DNA from: Histomonas meleagridis
Taxonomy: Eukaryota; Parabasalia; Tritrichomonadida; Dientamoebidae
Assembly (NCBI GenBank): GCA_020186115.1
Contig: WSYJ01000092.1
Location: forward strand, 160,001 to 224,000
Length of the DNA: 64,000 bases
Direction: 5' to 3'
Shown: piece by piece, positions 9,518-18,134 of the stretch
How positions within the stretch are numbered: position 1 is the stretch's first letter
Layout of the letters: each line of letters begins with the position of its first letter
Notes under the pieces: model-generated
The model's database searches: none
Seen by the model: only the letters and a program-made list of their open reading frames with translations
What the model was told of the DNA's origin: nothing
Position numbers and translations under genes: made by a program

Positions 9518-10835
9518 ATGCAAAATCTTTTTATGCACCGCCAAGATAAATTGGCTATGCACCTTCTGAAGAAAAATAATCAAGAACTTTGGACTACAAA
9601 GTATTTCCCAAAAGATCTTAACGATATTCCAATTTTTAAAAAAACGCAAACAACAAATTTTATGACAAGATTAAAAGATGCTTTCACAGGATACCCAAAT
9701 TACCCTCGAGTCATTGTAGTATTTGGTCCTGTTGGATGTGGTAAAACAACATTAGTACAAGTTGTATGTAATTATTATCATTATAATATAATTCCATTTT
9801 CACCTGATGATGACTACTACCAAGAAAAAGATACAACAAAAAATCGTCAAGTTCCAATTTTCGTCAAACAATTTGAAGCTTTTTTGGAACATTCCCAACT
9901 TGTAACAAATCCAAATAGCCTTCATGTCTTATTAGTAGACAACGTTGTAGTTGAGATGATAGCAAAAAGCATTTCATAAACCTAATTGAAAAGTATAGTA
10001 CAGATGAAAGGAGATTATTTCCATTAATCTGGATTGTTGATTCTTCCAATTCATCGATACCAGTTAACAATTGCATGACCTTTAATTATCCTGCTGCTTC
10101 CCATAGTGTTTTAAAACGGGTTCTTCTAAATGTATCACGGTCAGAAGGAATCAGATTAACTAACCAACAAATAGAGGAATTAATATGTGATAACCCTGGT
10201 GATATCCGTCTTGCAGTCAACACACTCCAGTTCTCTCACACCTTCACTACGGGCCAGTACGGTTCGCTCACTTTTTTCCAGGCGGTTGGTGAAGTGTTGT
10301 ACATAAAAAATAAACGGTCGGCTGAAGAAATACTTCAAATTTCGCATTGTTCTCCGCGTCATATGATTAACTCGTTATATGAAAACTCTCTTTCGTTTTA
10401 CCAGTCATTGGAAGATTATTATGAAGCTGCTGACAATTTTTCAACAGCTGATGTTCTGCTAAAAGAATCTTGGCAAATTCCAGAACTCGGTGAAACAGCT
10501 GCAACAACAGCTATGCGTGGCGTAATGGTATCAAATCGTCATCGAACACCAAACAATTTCCTTTCACTTAGATCTTCAAATCAGTCACATCTGAAGAATA
10601 CTTCGTATTTTGATGCAAGTGCACCATTTAAGTGTTGGCCTCACCAAAAAATGAACTCGACACAAATGGATGCATATATCTTTTCTGATGACCTGGTTTA
10701 CAAATATGATCGTAACACTGAGCCTTCAAATGATTTTATACCCACACCAAAAGAAATCGAAGAATCGAATCTCTTCAGCTTCTTGAGGATGACCCAATCG
10801 ATGCTACTGGTGTAGATGATTTTTTTAACTCATGA
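9518..10835 (+). pseudogene. RAD17: Rad17/Rad24-type AAA+ clamp loader with two frameshifts
   Basis: The N-terminus has LWTTKYFPKDLNDIPIF and a Walker A motif VFGPVGCGKTT, as in Rad17, the loader of the 9-1-1 checkpoint clamp. A Walker B-like LHVLLVDNV follows. Near 9955 the frame changes and continues with HFINLIEKYSTDERRLFPL, then WIVDSSNSS, then ASHSVLKRVLLNVSRSEGI and NPGDIRLAVNTLQF, all typical of clamp-loader sensor 2 regions. A second change near 10760 restores a plausible acidic C-terminus (LEDDPIDATGVDDFFNS) ending at 10835. The gene is otherwise well kept, so these may be sequence errors. Canonical splice sites are not seen at either break. RFC-like paralogues are an alternative. 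Confidence 0.6.
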
Positions 10836-11148
10836 GCTTCGTTGATTTAGAATTTGTGAATTTAAAAGTAGCTTTCTGTATTAAAGTCATGACTTTTGCA
10901 GGTTACTTATAAGATACCTTCGGCATCAGCATTGCTGAATATAGAAACTGCAGTTATTTGAGCTCTTTTTCTTGTTTCTTGCCATAAAAAACGCGAACGG
11001 AAAATGATGTCAAATTTCAGAGACATTTGATCGATAACCGTATTCTTTATCCTCCAAAATTCTCTTTCAAGAAAGTATTCGCTTAAGAATACAAATTTAA
11101 TAATTTATTAATAAATTCTATTTTCATGAATTCTTTTATTAATCAAAA
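10836..11148. other. Short intergenic region
   Basis: About 310 bases between convergent genes. No coding or RNA feature was recognised. Confidence 0.4.
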
Positions 11149-12321
11149 TCAGTCTTCTTTAGTTTCACTTATGTCCAACACCTGTTGTTGTTTACCATAA
11201 TTCTTATTTGAGCAAGAAACGATTATAATACCAATTATCGAAACTATAAAGAAGAACACCATACAGCAAACCGAGAATATTGCAGGGGTTGATCTCCAAT
11301 TTGCTTCTACTGTAGCAGATTGTGTTGGTATTAATCTAATTGCTTCCGCATCTGTTGTCATTGCTGACCCTTCTAAATAACTTACGATTTCCCCGACAGT
11401 GATTGTTGCAGGTCCTTCGACATAGTATTGGTTAAATTGACAGCGTGTAAACTCGGCACTTTTTGTTGATGTGTTATCAAAGAAGTACTGGTTTTGGTAT
11501 TGCGTGAGATTTTGGTCGGAATACTTCATGAAGTTACAGCTGGTGAATGTTATGTCACTTTGTTCTAAATTGGCAAAATCCATGGTTGCATTATTCTGAT
11601 AAAAATCACAATCATTAAACGAAATAACATATGTGACATCGCGGTTGGAAATGAAAAGTATTGAGGAATCAGTGCCACGACTAAATTCATATGTGTCATT
11701 AACAGAAAAGAAACTTGGAATCGAAATGAAGGCATGTGATGCTGTGTCAGCATGGTTATAACGGAACATGTTCTCATCCATATTGAGGCTACCAAGAGAA
11801 AGAATATAAAGTGCTCCACCAACACCTGCTTGATTATATGAAAATTCGCAATTACTAATGTTGACATCAACTGTTGAATCAGTGGAAACTTTGATGCATC
11901 CTCCATTAAATGGTGTAGTGTTATTTAAAAATGAAGTAGCTCTAACTTCAAATGAGGAATCTGCTTCAATACGACCAGCTCGCTCAATCTCAATGCAAGA
12001 GCTGAGGAAGCCGGTAAATTGTGATTTCTTTATTGAGGCGGAAAAAAGATTTGAGTTGATATGAAGAAAATTAGAAAAATGATTACGAAATATTGAGTTT
12101 GTTACTTGAAGTTTCGGATGATTATGTGAGCTTGACGACATTATCATGTATGGAGAATTTGATAAAGAACTTACAATGAGACCTGTCAGTGTGAAGTTCG
12201 AAATCATTTTTGGTACGAATTCGTCAATCTGAAAAAGTTGATATTTGAATATGTTAAATTGAAAATGAAGAATAAAAATATTATAAAATACATTAGATAT
12301 ATTCGAATAAAAACCTAGCAA
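11149..12321 (-). CDS. Membrane-anchored beta-helix surface protein
   Basis: A 390-residue protein. The middle (about residues 60-320) has repeated short strands rich in N, S, F and C such as CIKVSTDSTVDVNISNCEFS and GGALYILSLGSLNMDENMF. This pattern is typical of parallel beta-helix (pectin-lyase-like or Pmp-like) surface proteins known in trichomonads. A single membrane helix near residues 350-372 (IFSVCCMVFFFIVSIIGIII) is followed by a short cytoplasmic tail. It probably sits on the cell surface and may contribute to adhesion, by family analogy. The first 35 residues are hydrophobic and irregular. An alternative ATG near 12204 starts just after FVPK, so the true start is uncertain and a truncated 5' end is possible. 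Confidence 0.6.
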   Translation of the reverse strand: MLGFYSNISNVFYNIFILHFQFNIFKYQLFQIDEFVPKMISNFTLTGLIVSSLSNSPYMIMSSSSHNHPKLQVTNSIFRNHFSNFLHINSNLFSASIKKSQFTGFLSSCIEIERAGRIEADSSFEVRATSFLNNTTPFNGGCIKVSTDSTVDVNISNCEFSYNQAGVGGALYILSLGSLNMDENMFRYNHADTASHAFISIPSFFSVNDTYEFSRGTDSSILFISNRDVTYVISFNDCDFYQNNATMDFANLEQSDITFTSCNFMKYSDQNLTQYQNQYFFDNTSTKSAEFTRCQFNQYYVEGPATITVGEIVSYLEGSAMTTDAEAIRLIPTQSATVEANWRSTPAIFSVCCMVFFFIVSIIGIIIVSCSNKNYGKQQQVLDISETKED

Positions 12322-13047
12322 ACAAATTTCAAAATAATTGTTTATAATTATCTTAAAATAGTTTCATAAGAAGATATTTTGTTGTGCGATTTTTGTTCCT
12401 TTTTTCATTCGTTGAAAAGTTCACTAGAGCGATCGTTTAACCGTTGCAGAAAACATCAGATTTTTTCACATTTTTACACATCAGAAAATTTTTGTTTTAG
12501 TAAGGCGTTTAACCTTTTCTAACTATTCACGTATTATTACACATTCCAATAAAATTAATAGGATTTCGAAAATTTTTAGTTATTGCTAACAATGACCCAC
12601 TTACAAAATATCAATTTTAGCTATTTCGCATTAACTTAAAACTTATTTAAAATTGTATACAATGAAAGTTGGGAATACAAAATACTAAATAATTTTGAAA
12701 ATGGAATTTAAGGAGGCATTGAATGTATGCAGCTAAGCTTTATTTTTAGAAAGTAGTCTGATACTAATATCAATTTATGTAGTGTGGATTAATCCTTTCG
12801 AGATGTATTTTAAAAAAATCAATTTAAAGAATAAACGTTTATGCAAACAAATATTGTGGACATTCATTTGATTTTAATGAACTTTCAAAAGTGATTTTAT
12901 GGTATTTTTATAATGATATTGATATTGTGTTGATTAACAACTGTTATTCATAACAATTAACTTACTCATTAAACAGGAGTCATGCAACTCTATTGACATA
13001 CTTTGCAATTAGTTAGTACCAGAATTTAAAGTAAGTATGCAATTTCA
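12322..13047. other. AT-rich intergenic region
   Basis: About 725 bases with no coding pattern. It holds one AACGTT hexamer at 12834-12839. Nothing else was recognised. Confidence 0.4.
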
Positions 13048-13398
13048 TTATATTTTTTGTGAGTATAGAATGAGGAGCTTGAGTTCAGATCGCTTTTTAT
13101 TGAACTTGTTCATGTAATATGTTTCTGTTTTTTCTTTGAATAAGTCAGTTTCAACATTTCTAGCGATATCATATGCAAGAGGCGAATTAGTTTTAATAAT
13201 TTGCTTGTAAAGTGCAAACAATGCATCACGAACTTTTCTACGTTTTTCAGGCGTTATTCCATTTTTTCCAATAAGTACTTCTGCTTCATGAAATTGCCAC
13301 TTATAATCAGGAATAAATTCCTGTTGGATGCTTGGAGTTTCTTTAAATGGAATAAATTCGAAAATGTGAGAATTCCAATTTTTTGCCCTTTCCTCCAT
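13048..13398 (-). CDS. Hypothetical protein, 116 aa
   Basis: ATG at 13398, stop at 13048. The sequence is mostly charged and helical in its second half (GITPEKRRKVRDALFALYKQ, YYMNKFNKKRSELKLLI) with a Trp/Phe-rich start (NWNSHIFEFIPFKE). No signal peptide, membrane span or known motif is seen. Codon use resembles neighbouring real genes and it is flanked by AT-rich spacers, so it is likely real. Function unknown. Confidence 0.5.
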   Translation of the reverse strand: MEERAKNWNSHIFEFIPFKETPSIQQEFIPDYKWQFHEAEVLIGKNGITPEKRRKVRDALFALYKQIIKTNSPLAYDIARNVETDLFKEKTETYYMNKFNKKRSELKLLILYSQKI

Positions 13399-13720
13399 GA
13401 TTTGAAAATCTTTTCATTTAACATGTCAGTTTAAAATGCCTGCCCACGTACCCTTATAACTTTTTCAAATATTTCTAATTTTGAATATATCGATATTCTT
13501 CATGAAATGTTGATATATTTTCATATCAAAAATTTGATTTCTTCTGGCACAAATGACTTTTAAATTTTTTTCAAAATTTTTTTGTCCCATCAACAAAAGC
13601 ACTGGCATATTTTTAACCAAAGCCAATTTGCGCCCGTTGTTTTAAAAAAACATATTTATAATGGGTTTTTCCGATCTAATGTTTCAAGTACGCTTATTTA
13701 TATTTGGGGTAAAATTTATT
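13399..13720. other. Intergenic region
   Basis: AT-rich with no coding signal. It would hold the promoter of the 116-aa gene on its left side. Confidence 0.35.
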
Positions 13721-13766
13721 TCAAACATATGCCTTTCAACAATGGACTTCTTTAGTTACAGTTAAA

Positions 13767-14732
13767 ATGGGTAATTCAGTAACAACAATAGGAAGTGGTG
13801 CATTTTTTTATTGTTCTTCATTAACAAATATTATAATTCCAGATTCAGTAACAACAATAGGAAGTTATGCATTTTCTTCTTGTTCTTCATTAACAAATAT
13901 TATAATTCCAGATTCAGTAACAACAATAGGAAGTTATGCATTTTCTTATTGTTATAATTTAAAAAGTGTTATAATCGGAGAATGTGTTACAACAATAGAA
14001 TCCAATGCATTTCACCATTGCCCCAATCTCTCCTGTATATATTTCAAAGGTTATTATTCCCCACCACATATAAGTTCAAATGCTTTTTCAGATGTGCCAG
14101 TCGAATTTGTCACAACACCATATTCATATAAAAGCACAGCGTTTGGAACCCTTAAGGTGTCTATAGGTTCAGTACTTAGAGAATGCATTCAACAATTTCC
14201 ATTCATACAAACAAATACATTTACTAATTCAAATACATTTGGTTTATCGAATACATTTAATATGTTAAACAGTTTGAGTGAATCATATTCATATTCAATA
14301 ACGTTAACTTATTCTTTATTTATTACTCAAACATTGACTATTGATACATTTTTATCAAATTCATTATTAATTACATTTATTGATTCAAGTTATACATTTA
14401 CTTCATCTGAATTTATATATTATAAATATACAATTCAACAATTTATAACATATTATAGTTTTTACTCTGATTTATATATAATAATTAACCAAAATGAAAC
14501 TCAAGCAACACAAAAAATTTCCAACAATGAATTAATTGGTATTATTTGTGGTTCTATTGCAGCTGTTCTTTTAATTATTGGTATTATTATATTTGTTATA
14601 CAAAAAGGTAAAAAACAAATTTCCAATAATCATTCAAAAATTTCTAATAATTCTTCATCAGATAAACAAATTGAAGAAGTTAATCAAGAATTTAATAACT
14701 TTATTGTTGGTGAAGATGATCAATGGTTATAA
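13767..14732 (+). pseudogene. BspA-type leucine-rich repeat protein, 5'-truncated
   Basis: Residues 1-100 are LRR_5 units of 23 residues (SVTTIGSYAFSSCSSLTNII with PD). The middle is Ser/Thr-rich, and a membrane helix near residues 255-277 (LIGIICGSIAAVLLIIGIII) precedes a short polar tail ending EDDQWL. The LRR pattern continues upstream of the ATG in the same frame (AFQQWTSLVTVKMGN) until a stop near 13715. No signal peptide is present, so the 5' end of the gene is missing and this ATG is probably internal. BspA-like proteins are surface adhesins in trichomonads. Two LRR units are nearly exact 69-nt tandem copies. Confidence 0.65.
13774..13980 (+). repeat. 69-nt tandem repeats encoding LRR units
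   Basis: The phrase ATTCAGTAACAACAATAGG begins at 13774, 13843 and 13912, exactly 69 bases apart. The first two intervals are almost identical at the DNA level, which points to recent duplication of a 23-residue LRR unit. Confidence 0.75.
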
Positions 14733-15920
14733 ATTAAAATGCAGTTCAAAAATAATTTAATCAATTTATAGTGATATTTTTTGGATTTTTAATGTTAACT
14801 GCATTTTTACCCTCTAAAAATTGAATTTTTATCGATAAGAGTGTGTAAAATGTTATCCTTAATGATTGAAATAATTTATTTGTTAGCAATAAAATAAAAA
14901 TGGATAATAAACAAAAATTACAAATTCGAATTTATCCTACTGATTCATTTATGAATTTTATACAATTCTTTTGTTATTTACGTATGAAATTAAATATTGC
15001 ATCAAAAAAACTCAAAAGGAAATTTATTCAATTCTGTAATTTTTATATTCAAAAAAGATTTGCTTTTCTTTTTTTTCGCAATTATAAATTTATTACACTG
15101 CACCACATAGGTACCACTCCATTCACAGCCAAGAAAGCGATTGACTTCTTGTCTTTGATGGAACCTAAACTCTTTATGGTCATTCAGAAACGTTGTGTAG
15201 TTTCGTATCCTTGTGTACTTCAGAACAATGTGGCGAACGTGCATCTGCTAAAATAGCCTAAGTAATTCGCAATCTCATTAAATACTGCAATAGAATCAGT
15301 GTACTTCGATGTTTATACACATAAAAAATTATCTGAAAACAGCTGATTTGACTAGGTCTGTCTCATAAAAAATCACATCACCTTAAATAAAAATTCAAAT
15401 ATTATATTATTTATAATATTTTTAAATAATTTCCATAAACAAATGATTTTCTAGATCATAATAGATAATATGCATTTAAAAAAGCAGAGTATCGCACAGT
15501 TTTATTCAAAACTTTAAAGTTAAGGAAATTTAAGATGGATATAATTCATTATTAATAGGATATATCAATATATACTAAAATTAACTTTTTATAATTTATA
15601 TATGTACTTTACAAAATCAGTAGTATTTTTCTAAAATCACGAGATCTCCATTTTTCATAATTTCACTTTTTCTCCGAAAAGTACAGAAGAAATTCAAAAA
15701 AAGCTGTCTTCATGAATCTATCTGTACGTTCCTCTATATTTCACGATGTATAATTTTTGAGAAATTTTTATCGTGAATTTTTTTTGAATGCACCTTAAGT
15801 TGCAACTTTGTGTGGAAAAAACGCATTTCAATGTGTCACTTTTAACCTCCAGTAAAACTTGAAACGAAATAAACGTTTTCAAATTTCAAACAAAGGCAGG
15901 CAAATTACCGCATTGGTAAA
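14733..15920. other. Long intergenic region with one doubtful ORF
   Basis: A plus-strand ORF at 14900-15256 encodes 118 residues rich in F, K and I (for example IQFFCYLRMKLNIASKK, then FTAKKAIDFLSLMEPKLF). It matches no family I know. Its second half (about 15100-15255) is richer in GC than the surroundings and is open on both strands. It may be a fragment of a mobile element. The rest is AT-rich and has an AACGTT hexamer at 15872-15877, close to the TRAPPC4 start. Confidence 0.35.
15872..15877. promoter_or_regulatory. AACGTT hexamer upstream of TRAPPC4
   Basis: The palindrome AACGTT lies 43-48 bases before the ATG at 15921. The same hexamer recurs close to other starts in this window. A promoter role is inferred from position only. 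Confidence 0.3.
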
Positions 15921-16337
15921 ATGGTTGTATATAGTGCAATGGTTCTCAATAGCAGTGGTGGACTTGTATTTTTCCAAAATTACCATCCTAATGCACAACA
16001 ACTTAACTCCGATGAAGTTATTATCATTGGAGCAACACTTCATTCTTTGCATGCTATTTCAGTTGAAGTATCACCTGTGCAAAAATCATCTGGATTCACT
16101 GAATTTGAATGTACAACTTGGAAGTTAAGCTGTCTTCAGACAATTACTGGACTCAAATTCATGATATTTACAGATTTACAACACTCAAAAGCACAAGACA
16201 TCCTACATAACATCTATGCATTATATACAGACTATGTACTCAAGAATCCATTTTATACTCTTGATATGCCAGTTGCTAATTCATGTCAAAAATTTGTTGA
16301 TGAAGTTCAAACTTTGATAAGTGGAATAAACGGCTAA
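15921..16337 (+). CDS. TRAPPC4: TRAPP complex subunit 4 (Trs23/sybindin family)
   Basis: A 138-residue protein with the longin-like sybindin fold. It starts MVVYSAMVLNSSGGLVFFQN, then has GFTEFECTTWKLSCLQTITG and LKFMIFTDLQ, and ends YVLKNPFYTLDMPV. The phrases QTxTGxKF and LKNPFYxLxMPI are hallmarks of TRAPPC4/Trs23. It belongs to the core of the TRAPP tethering complex, which activates Rab1/Ypt1 in ER-Golgi traffic. Length is shorter than human TRAPPC4 (about 219 residues) because the internal PDZ-like insert is missing, as expected in compact protist copies. Start and stop are clear. Confidence 0.88.
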   Translation: MVVYSAMVLNSSGGLVFFQNYHPNAQQLNSDEVIIIGATLHSLHAISVEVSPVQKSSGFTEFECTTWKLSCLQTITGLKFMIFTDLQHSKAQDILHNIYALYTDYVLKNPFYTLDMPVANSCQKFVDEVQTLISGING

Positions 16338-16730
16338 CGAGTAAACGACAAATCAGTAATGTAATTGTTTTTCATAATTAATAATTATTTATTCCAAAAA
16401 AAGAATTCATATTATCATATGTTGTATCATTCGTATTCAACATTTGCAGTATCTGTGTACTTATTTTGTTGCAAAGTTATTAAAAAAACAAATGATTCTT
16501 GTCGATGTGGATATAATTCGAAGTATTTATTCATGCATTTACTATAAAAAAATATCTGAACAAAAACACTCCATTCACGATGTATTTGCTTTGCTGTAAA
16601 AGACAAATAATTAGATTTTTATTTATGATAAAATTAAAATGCTTAATCTCCATCTTAATTAATTTAAAGAAATGTTGATTCGTTAAATCACTTGATATTT
16701 GAATACTAAAAAGTTGAATAAAAAAGTTTT
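16338..16730. other. Intergenic region
   Basis: AT-rich, about 390 bases, between two convergent genes. No coding signal was accepted. Confidence 0.35.
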
Positions 16731-17276
16731 TTATTGAAGTTTAGTTTGATACAATGAAATTACTAATTTTTCCTTTACTCTATTCCACTTCTTTGGTTTA
16801 TTTAGTTCCCTATTATCATCAGCCTTAACTTTAGGAAGCAATTCAAGTGCCTTTTTAGAGTAAGAATCTACACTTTGCTTGAGATATTTGACTGCTTCCA
16901 TATTTGGACAATTTCCTTGTGGAATTGGTACCTCAACAAAACTGTCGTAAATAGAATTGAGTATGGAATATACGCGAGTCTGTGTATTCCATCCATTTAA
17001 TAATAATTTAATATCAAGTTTTGATGATGAAGGATCAATTAATGGATGAATCAAACCAGGTTGAAAAGTTACAAGTGGAGGAGCATTTGGGTAATTGTCA
17101 AAACTAATATAAAAAGTTAGAGTACAAGATTTGAAAACACCAGATGTAGGGAACAAATAAACTTGCCATTGCTTTAAGTTACGAATAGAAGGTTGAATAA
17201 GGATATTTTTATAACAATTTACATAACATGATTCTAATTCTAATTGTATTAATTTTGTAAGAGGTAGGAAATCCAT
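16731..17276 (-). CDS. Catalytically dead E2-like protein (UEV), AKTIP/FTS-like
   Basis: A 181-residue protein with a ubiquitin-conjugating (UBC) fold: QWQVYLFPTSGVFKSCTLTF, then FDNYPNAPPLVTFQPGLIHP, then LIDPSSSKLDIKLLLNGWNT. In active E2 enzymes the segment after HP carries the catalytic Cys just before LDI; here that place is Lys. HPLIDPSSSKLDIK followed by W and a VYSILNSIYDSF helix resembles AKTIP/FTS, the UEV-type partner of Hook proteins in vesicle transport. The C-terminal 45 residues are basic. AKTIP-like is the preferred call; a general UEV is the fallback. Confidence 0.65.
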   Translation of the reverse strand: MDFLPLTKLIQLELESCYVNCYKNILIQPSIRNLKQWQVYLFPTSGVFKSCTLTFYISFDNYPNAPPLVTFQPGLIHPLIDPSSSKLDIKLLLNGWNTQTRVYSILNSIYDSFVEVPIPQGNCPNMEAVKYLKQSVDSYSKKALELLPKVKADDNRELNKPKKWNRVKEKLVISLYQTKLQ

Positions 17277-17292
17277 TTGCCACTTTTGTGCG

Positions 17293-17298
17293 AACGTT
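17293..17298. promoter_or_regulatory. AACGTT hexamer upstream of the UEV gene
   Basis: AACGTT lies 17-22 bases before the ATG at 17276 (minus strand). Position matches copies near other genes here; function is inferred. Confidence 0.3.
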
Positions 17299-17609
17299 TA
17301 CATTTCAAATGAAAATGCAAAATTCTTCAAATCTACTTCTAGAAATATTATATTTTAAAAATATTAAATAGGTAAGCTTTAATTAATTTAATAGCTTTCA
17401 TAAATTTAATTAGAAATGATGAACGTATAACATGACCAAATAATCAGATATTTAAATTTTTTATAATTTTCACATTTAAGCTTATATACAAAGTTGCATT
17501 CATTAAAATAAAACCAAACATAAAAAGAAAACAAAAAAATTTAAGATGGTATTGAGATTTTCTTGTTTTAATGGAAAGTTGGTCTTAAAATTTCAATTAA
17601 AAGTGACAT

Positions 17610-17948
17610 ATGTCCCAAGACCCATTCGCAGGAATTGATACATTCGATATTCCTAATGACAGAACACAAGGTCCACCTGAAAACGAATTTGAGGTACACA
17701 TTAGAATTCAACAACGAAATGGTCGCAAATGCGTAACTTTAGTTCAAGGATTGCCACCAAAACTTAACATGAAAAAGGTTACTCAGTACTTCAAGAGGAA
17801 CTTTTGTTGCAATGGAACAATTGTGGATGATAATGAAGGTAATAAGATTCTTCAATTAACCGGCGATCAACGTAAAAATGTTGCGGATTTCTTAACAACT
17901 GAGAAGATTTGCAAGAAGGAGCAGGTTAAGATTCATGGAGTTTTATAA
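17610..17948 (+). CDS. EIF1: Translation initiation factor eIF1 (SUI1)
   Basis: A 112-residue protein with the whole SUI1 domain: VHIRIQQRNGRKCVTLVQGL, then MKKVTQYFKRNFCCNGTIVD, then ILQLTGDQRKNVADFL and a QVKIHGVL end. eIF1 binds the 40S subunit and controls start-codon selection. Length equals that of eukaryotic eIF1 (about 110 residues). The N-terminus (FAGIDTFD) also fits the eIF1 tail (LxxFDPFAD). This is one of the best supported calls in the window. Confidence 0.93.
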   Translation: MSQDPFAGIDTFDIPNDRTQGPPENEFEVHIRIQQRNGRKCVTLVQGLPPKLNMKKVTQYFKRNFCCNGTIVDDNEGNKILQLTGDQRKNVADFLTTEKICKKEQVKIHGVL

Positions 17949-18134
17949 AATACATTTTTTTCATACTAATTTTTTCATTAAATTCATTATTCAAAAATTG
18001 AACTAAATTTCATAGAATCATACTAACTACGCTGATGATCACATAATGAAATTGTAATTACTTAAACAACATTTTTTTCCTAAGTTGTCTTTCTTGTGGG
18101 GTACCCCTGTCGACGGTTAATAAGATCTGCTCAG

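Noticed and set aside
12210-12260. Possible 3' splice site (TATCAACTTTTTCAG) in the beta-helix gene
   Set aside because: No matching GTATGT-like donor lies upstream and the frame is open through it.
14900-15256. ORF of 118 residues
   Set aside because: Both strands are open in its second half and no family is recognised; kept only as a note in the gap entry.
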